From Rhynchopus sp. YZ270_cl-10 (Eukaryota > Euglenozoa > Diplonemea > Diplonemida > Diplonemidae): a stretch of DNA of 64,000 nucleotides. Below, piece by piece: positions 30,358 to 39,431 of this stretch. The translations under genes and the position numbers were made by a program. The stretch covers positions 578,501 through 642,500 of the forward strand of contig OZ037921.1 of assembly GCA_964035575.1 (NCBI GenBank), in the 5' to 3' direction. A model generated the notes under the pieces. It was not told the origin of the DNA and did not search any database. It saw nothing but the letters and a program-made list of their open reading frames with translations. The number at the start of each line of letters is the position of its first letter. Within the stretch, counting starts at the first letter, position 1.

Positions 30358-33300
30358 TTATGTGGTGACGTTGGTGATGTTTGTGTAGCCTCCTCCTCTG
30401 TGCTGTGGCGACAGCGGGGAGGGGTGCTCTTGCGCATAGCTTTGGGCCTCGGCTTGACCAAGGCTCTGTTCGAAGTCGCAGAGCTTCAGTGGTTCTTCAT
30501 ACGATGTCTTTCTGTAGACCGCTGCAGCCGCACCAGCACAGCACACAACACCGACCGCAATCAATAACACAATCACCCACAACGGGAACCCGCCATCGTC
30601 GCTCGACGACGACTCCGACCCCGTCGCCCCCAAAGGGTCCTGTGTAGCAGGAGCCGTCGTGGGACCCGCCGTAGCTGGCCCTGTGGGTGTCCCAGTGGGG
30701 ACTGCAGTGGACCCCTCAGGGACAACCGTGCGCGGTGCTGCAGACGGTGCGTCGGTAGGAGCTGCAGTAGGGTTCGCAGTGAAGCCGTCGGGCACAACTG
30801 TCGGCGGTGTGGTCGGTGCTGCTGTTGGGGCAGAGGTCGGTACTGACGTCGATCCGGCAGGCAGAGCTGTTGGTGCTGCTGTTGGGGCGGCTGTGGGTAC
30901 TGCTGTTGATCCGGCCGGCAGTGTTGTTGGTGCTGCGGTTGGGACAGATGTCGGTACCGCTGTCGATCCAGCTGGCAGTGCAGTTGGCGCTGCAGTTGGG
31001 ACAGAGGTCGGTACTGACGTCGATCCGGCCGGCAGTGCTGTTGGCGTTGCTGTTGGGGCGGCTGTGGGTACTGCTGTCGATCCAGCTGGCATCGTGGTGG
31101 GTGCAGCAGTTGGGACAGATGTCGGTACTGACGTTGATCCGGCCGGCAGTGCTGTTGGCGCTGCTGTTGGGGCGGCTGTGGGTACTGCTGTTGATCCGGC
31201 CGGCACTGTTGTTGGTGCTGCAGTTGGGACAGATGTCGGTACCGCTGTCGATCCAGCTGGCAGTGCTGTTGGCGTTGCTGTTGGGGCGGCTGTGGGTACT
31301 GCTGTTGATCCAACTGGCATTGTTGTTGGCACTGCCGTCGGAACTGTGGTGGGTGCTGCCGTTGGGATCGACGTCGGGGCGGCGGTTGGCACTGCCGTTG
31401 GCGATGCTGTTGGGACTGCAGTAGGAACTGCTGTTGGCACTGCTGTTGATCCGATTGGCATTGTTGTTGGTGCTACCGTCGGAATTGCAGTTGGTGCAGA
31501 AGTTGGAACAGCAGTTGGCACTGCGGTAGGTACTGCTGTCGGAATTGCTGTCGGCACTGCTGTTGACCCAATTGGCACTGTTGTTGGTGCAGACGTTGGA
31601 ATTGCTGTCGGCACAGTGGTGGGCGCGGAAGTTGGCACTGCGGTAGGTACTGCCGTCGGAATTGCTGTTGGCACTGCTGTTGATCCGATTGGCACTGTTG
31701 TTGGTGTTACCGTCGGAATTGCAGTTGGTGCAGAAGTTGGAACAGCAGTTGGCACTGCGGTAGGTACTGCGGTCGGAATTGCTGTTGGCACAGTGGTTGG
31801 TGCTGAAGTTGGAATTGCAGTAGGCACTGCCGTTGACCCGATTGGCACTGTTGTTGGTGCAGACGTTGGAATTGCAGTCGGCACAGTGGTGGGCGCGGAA
31901 GTTGGCACTGCGGTAGGTACTGCCGTCGGCATAGCTGTGGGCACAGTGGTGGGAGCGGAGGTCGGGATTGCAGTTGGTGCCACTGTAGATCCAATAGGCA
32001 CTGTTGTGGGCGCTGCTGTCGGGACTGCCGTTGGCACTGTGGTTGGCGATGCTGTTGGGATGGCTGTCGGCACTGCAGTGGGTGACGCCGTTGGGATTGC
32101 TGTTGGGACGGTAGTTGGTGAAGCAGTTGGTGCTGACGTTGCTGGTGCTGCTGTGGGCACGGCTGTTGGAGCATCTGTCGGGGGTGCTACAGTGGGTGCC
32201 GCTGTGGGCACGGTAGAAGGCACTGCGGTTGGTGCTGCGGTGTCTGGGGCGGGGGTGACGGGCTCATCGCAGAGCTCGCCAACCTTCGACTGTGCGGCTG
32301 CCACGGCAACGTGGTAGAACATTCTGTAGTGGTGGTAGTCCTGGATGTAGCCGTTCCTGAAGGAGATCTGCCGGTCCATCCAGAGGATGCCTGGGTTGGA
32401 CGCGGAGATGGGGTCTTTCTCGTAGTTCCACGACCATCCTTTGTAGTTCGAAGGAATGTTTGCAAACGAGTCAAGCGAGATTGCGCTGGTAACAGAGTCA
32501 ACGTCCTCCTTGAACACCATGAACTTCAGACAATACTGGTTCAGAAGCAGATACGGTGCAGGGTCCACCCCGTGGTCCGCAGCCACTGCGCTTGCATACG
32601 CAATCGCCCCCATTTGGTAGAACACCCCACAGTCGAAGCTGCTTGATCCTTCGAAGTCCCACTTCTTCCCGACACCGTTGTTCTCGACGAGGGTGTTCGC
32701 GAGGTCGAACATGAGGGCCGCAGCTTTGGCCTTGCGTGCATTAGCCGCGCCTGCCACCTCATGGTAGTACTGTATGCCGAGAGGCGTGCGGATGAGCAGG
32801 CCGAACATCCCCCCCAGGTCGGATTTGCCGTCGGCTTCGGTACGCAGCCTTGAGGGCGTGCCTTCCGCCATGTAGTCGATTGCGCTGTCGGCAAGGGTCT
32901 GGAACACGGATGCGACTGCAGGCTCGTCGTGGTAGACAGCAGCGGTGCGTGCGAGCACGTCGACAGTGTTGACAAAGGCCTCTGCCATGCGGTAGTCAAG
33001 CATGCGCTTCGAGAAGTGTGCTGCCTCAAAGAGGGTCTCGCGTGCACGCCTGTCGCCTGTCAGGTAGTAGTACGTCTCCACACCCGCCACGTGGCTGTAC
33101 TCGCCAGTCTTGGCGTAGCCCGACCAGGCCTGTTGTCCATGTCGGTGCAACGAACCTGTCCCGTACGCAGCGTTCTTCCCGTTGAACACAGTCGCAGAGC
33201 TGCTATCAGTGCCACCCATATGCACCATCTGCACATCTTGCGTATGGCGTGCCAACGCCTCAGCATCAAGAAAGATCTCCCGAGACGGGCGACGCAAGAA

Positions 33301-34860
33301 CTGCAGCCATAGCTGGTTGAGCGGCTCCCCGCTGTTGCCGGACCACCCGTACCTGCCAAGCTTGAACCACGAGAAGGACGAGCCCTCACCACCTTCGTAG
33401 AGCCCACGGATGTCGCCGTAGTCCTCAATACCAAACCACTTGTACTGCACACGTTGGTTGTAGCGGAAGAAGTCCTCCACAACACGCATGGAGCGGTCGA
33501 TTCTGTAGTGGCACTCCGACTCCGAGAGCTCGGTCGGGAACGTGAAAGGGCCGACACCCATGACGCGGCAGTCGCTGTAGTACTGTGGTGCTGCCAGGAG
33601 GAGAAGCTGCCCGCCGTCCACTGCGCCTGCCAGATCAGACAAGGCTGCTTCGTCCGCGGCCACATCCGAAAACACGAGCACGATGTCGTTGCTCTTTGCC
33701 AGACCTTGCGCACCGGTGTTCTTCCCGTCTGCTCCTTCGCCGTTTGCGATGGCATCTGAGTAGCGGTCAAGGTTCCATGCGTCCGCTGCCTGGGGGTACA
33801 GCTCAACGTGCACTCCGTTGGCTGCAGACGTAAGCGCATTGGGGAAGTGCTCGGCCATGTCGCGCATGACGACACCCACGCTTCCTGCTGCAGAGCCTCG
33901 CGAGAGGAAGCCTTGCGCCTGGCCGGCCTTGCTGCTGCCGTCGACCTTGTACGTGTCGTAGCTGTCGTGGTAGAGCGTTGTCCCAGGCGCACTGTGGATG
34001 AGACTCGTCCCCAACATCGGTACACGGAAGCCGTACCCGGTGATGCGCGAATCCTCCTCACTCCCAGTGTTGATGAATGTATGCCCCACATGGATCTGCG
34101 ACGACCCTCTGAAGAAGCGGAGACGCACCACAAACACACCAAACGGGGTGTTCCCGTCACTCTTCACATGAGAACCCGACACCCGCACGGTCGTAGTGAG
34201 ATCGTTCGTGGCCTCCACTTTGACACCCAAATCATACGAGTCATAATCGTTCCAGGCACCACCCGATTCTGAAAGGAAGGTCCGCATGCCTCCTGCGGGC
34301 ACCGCGCTGCTTGGGGTGAGATGCGAACTGAAGTATTCACTCCCATCCTCGAGGGTCACGTACGCACCACGGTCGGTCGCGTCTGACGGCGAGGCGATGA
34401 TTGCCTTTCCGTTGACAACAACTGAATCGAGCATGCCTCCATAGGCTTTGGGGACTTTGACCTCCATGACCCCTGTGGTGATCGTCACAAAGTCTGTGCT
34501 GTCTGCCACGACCATCTTTGTGGCCTCATCTGGGTAGCTTGCCATGGTGTGGACCGATGCTGCGAGCGTAGCGCCTGCTGCGAGAGTGGCCACCTCTACG
34601 TCCAGCTGCAACCACCGTACAGTGCCATCATCCCACAAAGCAAGCGGCTCTGCCCTGGTTGGCTGGTACACACTGCTAACATACACCCCTACAGGCACTC
34701 CCTGAGCAAGCACACCACGTGCCATAGGCACACCCGTCCGCACTGCAGCAAGCGACCGGCCCACCCCCACAGGCTCCTCCAACGTCACATCCACCAGCTT
34801 GACAAGCTGGCCACTACTACCAATGCAAGCCAGCACCAAAAGCAAGGTGCATCCCTTCAT
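30358..34860 (-). CDS. Membrane-anchored rhamnogalacturonan exolyase-like enzyme (PL26/YetA type) with Pro/Thr stalk, 1500 aa
   Basis: Residues 1-17 are a signal peptide (MKGCTLLLVLACIGSSG). Residues about 20-865 resemble the PcRGLX/YetA family, exo-lyases that cleave rhamnogalacturonan of pectin. The N-terminal beta domain has LALWDDGTVRWLQLD, and the C-terminal alpha-toroid domain has the conserved stretch around GSLHRHGQQAWSG and YSHVAGVETYYYLTGDRRAR. Residues about 866-1410 are a stalk of Pro-Thr triplets (AVPT, TAIPT, AAPT) with spaced GSTAVPT units, likely heavily O-glycosylated. A transmembrane helix (about 1426-1449, PLWVIVLLIAVGVVCC) and a 51-residue tail follow. The enzyme would stand off the cell surface and digest pectin outside. 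The ATG at 34860 follows a long CT tract. The substrate is by homology only. Confidence 0.8.
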   Translation of the reverse strand: MKGCTLLLVLACIGSSGQLVKLVDVTLEEPVGVGRSLAAVRTGVPMARGVLAQGVPVGVYVSSVYQPTRAEPLALWDDGTVRWLQLDVEVATLAAGATLAASVHTMASYPDEATKMVVADSTDFVTITTGVMEVKVPKAYGGMLDSVVVNGKAIIASPSDATDRGAYVTLEDGSEYFSSHLTPSSAVPAGGMRTFLSESGGAWNDYDSYDLGVKVEATNDLTTTVRVSGSHVKSDGNTPFGVFVVRLRFFRGSSQIHVGHTFINTGSEEDSRITGYGFRVPMLGTSLIHSAPGTTLYHDSYDTYKVDGSSKAGQAQGFLSRGSAAGSVGVVMRDMAEHFPNALTSAANGVHVELYPQAADAWNLDRYSDAIANGEGADGKNTGAQGLAKSNDIVLVFSDVAADEAALSDLAGAVDGGQLLLLAAPQYYSDCRVMGVGPFTFPTELSESECHYRIDRSMRVVEDFFRYNQRVQYKWFGIEDYGDIRGLYEGGEGSSFSWFKLGRYGWSGNSGEPLNQLWLQFLRRPSREIFLDAEALARHTQDVQMVHMGGTDSSSATVFNGKNAAYGTGSLHRHGQQAWSGYAKTGEYSHVAGVETYYYLTGDRRARETLFEAAHFSKRMLDYRMAEAFVNTVDVLARTAAVYHDEPAVASVFQTLADSAIDYMAEGTPSRLRTEADGKSDLGGMFGLLIRTPLGIQYYHEVAGAANARKAKAAALMFDLANTLVENNGVGKKWDFEGSSSFDCGVFYQMGAIAYASAVAADHGVDPAPYLLLNQYCLKFMVFKEDVDSVTSAISLDSFANIPSNYKGWSWNYEKDPISASNPGILWMDRQISFRNGYIQDYHHYRMFYHVAVAAAQSKVGELCDEPVTPAPDTAAPTAVPSTVPTAAPTVAPPTDAPTAVPTAAPATSAPTASPTTVPTAIPTASPTAVPTAIPTASPTTVPTAVPTAAPTTVPIGSTVAPTAIPTSAPTTVPTAMPTAVPTAVPTSAPTTVPTAIPTSAPTTVPIGSTAVPTAIPTSAPTTVPTAIPTAVPTAVPTAVPTSAPTAIPTVTPTTVPIGSTAVPTAIPTAVPTAVPTSAPTTVPTAIPTSAPTTVPIGSTAVPTAIPTAVPTAVPTAVPTSAPTAIPTVAPTTMPIGSTAVPTAVPTAVPTASPTAVPTAAPTSIPTAAPTTVPTAVPTTMPVGSTAVPTAAPTATPTALPAGSTAVPTSVPTAAPTTVPAGSTAVPTAAPTAAPTALPAGSTSVPTSVPTAAPTTMPAGSTAVPTAAPTATPTALPAGSTSVPTSVPTAAPTALPAGSTAVPTSVPTAAPTTLPAGSTAVPTAAPTAAPTALPAGSTSVPTSAPTAAPTTPPTVVPDGFTANPTAAPTDAPSAAPRTVVPEGSTAVPTGTPTGPATAGPTTAPATQDPLGATGSESSSSDDGGFPLWVIVLLIAVGVVCCAGAAAAVYRKTSYEEPLKLCDFEQSLGQAEAQSYAQEHPSPLSPQHRGGGYTNITNVTT
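30660..32262 (-). repeat. Coding tandem repeat of the Pro/Thr stalk
   Basis: A 9-nt Xaa-Pro-Thr period and higher-order blocks of about 60-90 nt built around GSTAVPT and IGSTAVPT. The plus strand of this repeat is also stop-free for over 500 codons, a by-product of GTNGGNACNGC composition. Length polymorphism between strains is expected. Confidence 0.9.
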
Positions 34861-35078
34861 TGTGAAAAAGGAAGAAGGGGAAGAAGGGAAATGAGGTACC
34901 CAAGGGAGTTGGGGGCACGCTGTATTGTGAATATAATGGTGGGGTTTTTGGGGCAGAAAAACAACAAAAAATGCTTCTTTTTTCCACAATTTTAAGTGTA
35001 AATAAAGGTGAAAGAAAATTTTGAAAAGATGGGTCTCAGTGCAGACCCAAAAAAAAAAAAACACAATGCGTTATCGAA

Positions 35079-35831
35079 TTATTTTGCCGGCTTCTTCGCA
35101 GAGTCGCCTTCGACCTGCGCACGGAGCTGTTTCTGCCATTCTTCTTCCTCCTTAGCTTTGTTCCATTCGTCGTCTTCTTGCTGGACTTTGTGCGCCAACA
35201 CTCTCTCCTCTTCTTTCCTGCTGTGTACAAGCTTTTCTGTTCGACGGATGAGGGGTTTCCCGATTCCTTCTGCCTTGGCTTTGTTCACTTCATCGCGGAT
35301 ACCGCTGAGCTGCTGTTTCAGAACATCGAGTTCTTCGTCATTCAATAGACGTGAGGCGCGAAGGTCCAACACCTTGGCAAAGGTGTCTTGGGAAAGACCG
35401 AGGGGGCATTTGAACTCTTCTTCGTCAGCAGACTTCCCCCCTGCAGCGCGGAATGTATCGGAAAGAATGCGAAGCAGAACCTCAGCGGTCTCTGCAAGGA
35501 GATCCTTTAACGCGCGTTGTGAAACCGCGTTGCCGCAACTGTCCGCTGGTGCAGGGGTGCCACCTTCGTGGAGGACCCGTTTGAAGCGTGCAATGATCTT
35601 TCGTTTGTTATCCTCTAGAGGTGCTGCCTGCTCCTCAAGGCGTCGGACCTGAAGCAGTCGTTGTGTGTTTTCTTCGTACCGGCGGGTCAGCTCTGCTAGC
35701 TTTCCTTCAGAGCTTCGCAGCTCCTCTTGTGCATGTTCCAGATCGGTATCTGCCTGGCTTCTTGGTCGACCCTCCTTCACACCCCCAGGAACAGGTGGGG
35801 TAGGTACCTCAGGCTTCGCTTTAGGACCCAT
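35079..35831 (-). CDS. Coiled-coil protein, 250 aa, unrecognised
   Basis: The codon use and composition mark a real gene. The N terminus is Pro-rich (residues 6-18). Residues about 30-75 and 175-240 are highly charged heptad-like helices rich in Glu, Lys, Gln and Arg; the middle (about 95-165) has two short helices with ALKDLLAETAEVLLRIL. There are only two Cys, and no signal or membrane segment. The ending KKPAK is basic. I do not recognise the family; a cytoskeletal or scaffold role would be typical but is a guess. The start is supported by a CT tract and TTCAG acceptor 11 nt upstream. The 3' end lies 200 bp from the start of the lyase gene, on the same strand. Confidence 0.75.
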   Translation of the reverse strand: MGPKAKPEVPTPPVPGGVKEGRPRSQADTDLEHAQEELRSSEGKLAELTRRYEENTQRLLQVRRLEEQAAPLEDNKRKIIARFKRVLHEGGTPAPADSCGNAVSQRALKDLLAETAEVLLRILSDTFRAAGGKSADEEEFKCPLGLSQDTFAKVLDLRASRLLNDEELDVLKQQLSGIRDEVNKAKAEGIGKPLIRRTEKLVHSRKEEERVLAHKVQQEDDEWNKAKEEEEWQKQLRAQVEGDSAKKPAK

Positions 35832-35841
35832 TTTTTTGTTT

Positions 35842-35885
35842 CTGAATTTTTTTGATTGGGGGTGGAGAGAGAGAGAGAGAGACTC
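35842..35885 (-). promoter_or_regulatory. Probable spliced-leader acceptor of the coiled-coil gene
   Basis: On the minus strand a (CT)n tract, then CCACCCCC, an A run and TTCAG (AG at 35843-35842) precede the ATG by 11 nt. Confidence 0.55.
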
Positions 35886-36063
35886 TTAAGATTTCTCTAA
35901 GATTTGGAAAAAGGGGGTAGAAAATTCATTATTGTAGACATGACAGGTTTGTATCAACCCTGGGGGTGAGGGGGTTTTTGAGAGAAAAAAAAATACACAG
36001 CATAACATTGAAAAGTGCAAAAACGCCTCTCGAGGAGAGGGGGTGGCACCAAACAAAAGAAAG

Positions 36064-36106
36064 AAAAGTTTATAAGATGATCCTAAGCCTCTCGTGCTTA
36101 GTCACC
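36064..36106 (+). repeat. CTCTCGT-loop hairpin module
   Basis: CTAAGC (36083-36088), loop CTCTCGT, GCTTAG (36096-36101), then TCACC. It sits just beyond the 3' end of the kelch-like gene, antisense to it. The other notable copy near a gene end is at 48258-48285. Confidence 0.85.
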
Positions 36107-36129
36107 ATAGATAAAAAGTAGAAATGGTT

Positions 36130-38517
36130 TTATCGAGGGGAAGCATCCTTCTCTCGGATTGTACTGAAGATGTCGTCGATGAAGGTTTGGTCGATGTCGT
36201 CAAGCCAGACGGAGGAGTCAGATGCGACCGCTTCTGAGTCTTCTGCAGTTTCGTCGTGGAGGAGAGGTGTTGCGGGGGCCAACACCGCTGTCTCTTCCGG
36301 CGTTTCGGTTGTCACCTTCTTCTGTTTTAACTTCTTCTTCTTCTCCTTCTTCACCTTCTTCTCCTCCTTCTTCTTCCTTTTTTTCTTCGCATTTTTCTTC
36401 TTTTCCTGCTTCTTGACATACCCCGCCAATGCTTCACTCAATAAATCTTGCGGTACATCCTCCTCTTCAGGTGCCTCCCTATTCTTCAATACCGGTGCAT
36501 GCTCGTCTTCTAAATCCTCGACTATCATAGAGTGAAAATGCGGGTACGGTGCAGTGAACCACCTCTCCGTTGTGTCCTCAGACTTTCTTGGACAAAGACC
36601 ATCCGCCTTGCTTATCTTAGCAAAACAGCGTTTGCCGGGGCACACCATTGGTACATCCTCTTCCAAAGGCGGTGCCTTACCATTAAACGCCGCAATCTCC
36701 TTGGCCTGTTGATGCTGCAATGTGTTCATCTGCCCTTCACTGAACCGCTTATACCACATTGCCCTAGGTGCATTGGAATGAGTGACATGCGAAACTTCAT
36801 ACCGTCCACTCCTATCAACCCGACAAGCATCCGTATAGTCTCCATTGTCTACGGCGAGGAGATCCAACCGGGATCCTTTTTGCGCGTTTTTTTCAGCAAC
36901 TTTGCTACGATGCTGTTGGTCTCTCATTCGCGCAACTCCTTCGTCTCCCCGCGCAATTTTTACACATGAATCTGCGACACATAGACAATAAACCACCCGC
37001 TGCCTCGTCTTCAAATGCGAGCCACTCTCAGAAGGAAACTCCGCCGCCTGCAGCACCGGAAGATGCGGAATACCACTCAACCGCCGCGTCTTCCACCGCA
37101 ACGACTGCGTATGCACTGCAGTAGCAGACCTCCCTTTGAACTGCATTTCCGGTGTGACCACGTCCACCCCATCCAAAAACCTTTTCGATACCAAAGGAAC
37201 TGCAGGCACATACGGCATTCTCCGCTCCATGCTGAAGACACGCCATTCCTCCTTCGTCATTCCGAGGGTGCGGTGTGTTCCGCATTTGACCCCTTCTTTG
37301 TAGAAGAGAAGCCTTTTCTCTTCAAGCGACAGTGCGTCAAGCCCTTTGCTGTTCAGGCCGGGTACATTCGTTTCGTTGGTGTGGGTTTTGTATTCACAGC
37401 CGGTCTTGGTGTTACGGTATTGTATGGCCGCATCGTCGTGATAGTAGGAGTGGTATTGAAGGATTCTTTTTCTGCGGGGAATAGGGAATTGTGCAGGAAG
37501 CATGTGGTAAGTGGAGAGTTCACGGTGGTGGTGTAAGGTTTCAGAGCGTTTGTCGCGCATGCAGTTCGCATGAAACCCCATATACGCCGTTGCCTCGACC
37601 GCATCCGGTGTGGTCTTCGTCTTCCAGTCTGAGTCCGTAGGGTATATCATCTCCGCCGTTGCCATCATGCTCTCGCCATCATACCCTATCTTTCCCATAC
37701 CATGCGGAACCCTCGCAATCGGTTTCACAATCTGAATATAAGTCCACATCAAGCTCTGAATATTAAGCACATAAACGTTGTCATGTGCCCAACGGTCCAC
37801 CCCTTGGCCACGCCCCTGCGCTCCGCACACAGGGTCCCATATGTCGTCTCCTTTCTGTGCTGCGAGAAGGTAGATTTCATTTTTGGAGATATTCGCTGCA
37901 AGCGCAGGGGAAACACAGGGGTACGGTGCGTCCCCTATCGGATGCATCGTGGTGTACCCTTCTGTGTTCCCAGGGTCAAAGCACAGCACCGAATTGGCGT
38001 AGGTTACAAGCTGTGCATCCCCTTTGCGGTCGCTCTGTTCAACCACAAACCCTCCCATGGAGTAGACCTTGTGATGCACTGCGATGATAGAGTGTTTGGC
38101 GCGTGGTGGTAACGAAGGCTGTCGCTCCCATCTGCTGGGTGTTTCTTCTGACGGTAAATTGCTTGTATACACTGACCCCGACGCAAGCTGGTATTTCGCC
38201 TGAAAACAGTGCAAGGTTGTCCCAGGTTCGTGATCAAGGAGCACCTGGTAGGGCTCACTCTGTCTGTTAACGCGAGAATCGATCTGGCCGCCATAGAGGC
38301 ACATCCGTTGTACCTTATGCCGGTCGGTGTAAACACAGTGTGCCATCGTCGGCAGCGCTTCTCGTATGCCGCAGCCCTCGCAGGATGGGTCCACGTCGTG
38401 ATAGGTCCAAGAGGGTTCTCCCTGCTGGGTATCCCCATCCTTGTCCTTGCCCTCCTTGTCTCCTGCAGGCCTCGCTGCTTCATCAAAAGCTACGTTCTTC
38501 CGTTTTCTGGTTTCCAT
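36130..38517 (-). CDS. Kelch-like repeat protein with Lys-rich tail, 795 aa
   Basis: The first 250 residues contain beta-propeller-like blades. QRMCLYGGQID at 70-80 and RAKHSIIAVHHKVYSMGG at 139-156 are the typical hydrophobic-then-GG pattern, followed by NSVLCFDPG and NVYVLNIQSLMWTYIQ. Before them is a Cys/His cluster (C46, C49, H60, C61, C73) that could bind zinc. The remaining 400 residues have no recognised domain but contain further Cys and Arg-rich stretches. Residues about 695-735 are a nearly pure Lys/Glu segment, and the final part is acidic. Kelch proteins are usually protein-binding adaptors. The family call is moderate because only two to three blades are clear. The ATG at 38517 is preceded by a C-rich tract but no nearby AG, so the spliced-leader site, if any, is farther upstream. 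Confidence 0.6.
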   Translation of the reverse strand: METRKRKNVAFDEAARPAGDKEGKDKDGDTQQGEPSWTYHDVDPSCEGCGIREALPTMAHCVYTDRHKVQRMCLYGGQIDSRVNRQSEPYQVLLDHEPGTTLHCFQAKYQLASGSVYTSNLPSEETPSRWERQPSLPPRAKHSIIAVHHKVYSMGGFVVEQSDRKGDAQLVTYANSVLCFDPGNTEGYTTMHPIGDAPYPCVSPALAANISKNEIYLLAAQKGDDIWDPVCGAQGRGQGVDRWAHDNVYVLNIQSLMWTYIQIVKPIARVPHGMGKIGYDGESMMATAEMIYPTDSDWKTKTTPDAVEATAYMGFHANCMRDKRSETLHHHRELSTYHMLPAQFPIPRRKRILQYHSYYHDDAAIQYRNTKTGCEYKTHTNETNVPGLNSKGLDALSLEEKRLLFYKEGVKCGTHRTLGMTKEEWRVFSMERRMPYVPAVPLVSKRFLDGVDVVTPEMQFKGRSATAVHTQSLRWKTRRLSGIPHLPVLQAAEFPSESGSHLKTRQRVVYCLCVADSCVKIARGDEGVARMRDQQHRSKVAEKNAQKGSRLDLLAVDNGDYTDACRVDRSGRYEVSHVTHSNAPRAMWYKRFSEGQMNTLQHQQAKEIAAFNGKAPPLEEDVPMVCPGKRCFAKISKADGLCPRKSEDTTERWFTAPYPHFHSMIVEDLEDEHAPVLKNREAPEEEDVPQDLLSEALAGYVKKQEKKKNAKKKRKKKEEKKVKKEKKKKLKQKKVTTETPEETAVLAPATPLLHDETAEDSEAVASDSSVWLDDIDQTFIDDIFSTIREKDASPR

Positions 38518-38833
38518 TATTTTAGTTGGATTAAGTTTGATGTGGGGGGACGGGGATGGCGAGGGGAGGGGGAGGGGGGAGTGCGCCTTTAAAAAGATGG
38601 TGTGGAGGAGTGAAGGAGTGATGTCTTGGGATCCAAGTGCGCAAGACACCGGTGCTTGGCTCGGAAGGCAGGTAAGTATCAGGGTCTGGTTGCTTGTAGT
38701 AAAAGAGTCCTACGAACATTGCTAGTGAATTAAACACTACCTTCAAATGGAGTTACGCCGCGGCCTCGAACGAAGAACCTTTTGTAATTGTGTATAATAC
38801 ATCACACAACCTACAGAAAAGATTGCATTGAAC
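38518..38833. other. Divergent intergenic spacer (strand switch)
   Basis: It separates the minus-strand kelch-like gene from a plus-strand spliced gene, so it should hold both 5' ends. A 33-bp word GCGCCTTTAAAAAGATGGTG... at 38583-38615 recurs at 39319-39351 in the same orientation with two mismatches. Confidence 0.6.
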
Positions 38834-39431
38834 ATGGAAGTGTTCAATCACTGTGCTGGACTCGTTCCAGAAACGGAACAGGGGCGACGCATGCGCCTCG
38901 CGGAGTGCACGGAACACCGCCTCCACAAGTACGGAGGCGGTGTTCCAGACGGACACCGTCCAAGCGTCATGGAAGGAGGCGAGTCAGCAGATCCGATAGG
39001 TGCACTACTGGAGAGTGCAGGAATCGAAGATGTATCCGTAAGATGTCGTCGACGAAAGACATGTACTGTTGAAGATACTCTCATGCCTCTTGCAGGGACA
39101 GGCGAACGATGCGATGCACCACGCAGTGTCTCGTCTCGAAGCCCTACTGAAGGGGTGTCAACCTCCCCCAAGGTAACGACTACAACACCGGGTGTCCACA
39201 ACAGCCGCGTTCGAGCTGCGAAGCTGGGGCCGCACCTGTGCTGCTTGGGATCGCGACCAGTACCATGCCGCCAGTCAGGACGCTATGAAGGCGGAGAAGC
39301 CCCTGGCAAAGAGGAAATGCGCCTTTAAACAGATGATGTGGAGGAGTGATGGTGATGGGAGCGCTTTAAATGAAGAAACAGCAAAACGCGGGGGGAAAAA
39401 ATTATTTTTGGCAAAAAACCGGGACCGGTGA
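38834..39431 (+). CDS. Small spliced protein, unrecognised, with a 58-nt intron
   Basis: Exon 1 (38834-39037) encodes 68 residues ending GALLESAGIEDVS. A 58-nt intron starts GTAAGA and ends CCTCTTGCAG (39038-39095). Exon 2 (from 39096) continues in phase with GQANDAMHHAVSRLEALL, an amphipathic helix, up to CCCCCAAG at 39172 followed by GTAACG. A further coding-like block, 39205-39431, begins after CACAACAG and reads AFELRSWGRTCAAWDRDQYH, but joining it to exon 2 at the obvious sites breaks frame by one base, so the last junction is unsolved. If unspliced there, the protein stops two codons later. It is the only convincing plus-strand gene between 10 kb and the window end. Cys residues are few and spaced, and no family is recognised. 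Confidence 0.5.

Noticed and set aside
30659-32317. A 552-codon plus-strand frame (VGTAVGAAVG repeats)
   Set aside because: It is the antisense of the Pro/Thr stalk repeat; the minus-strand gene explains it fully.
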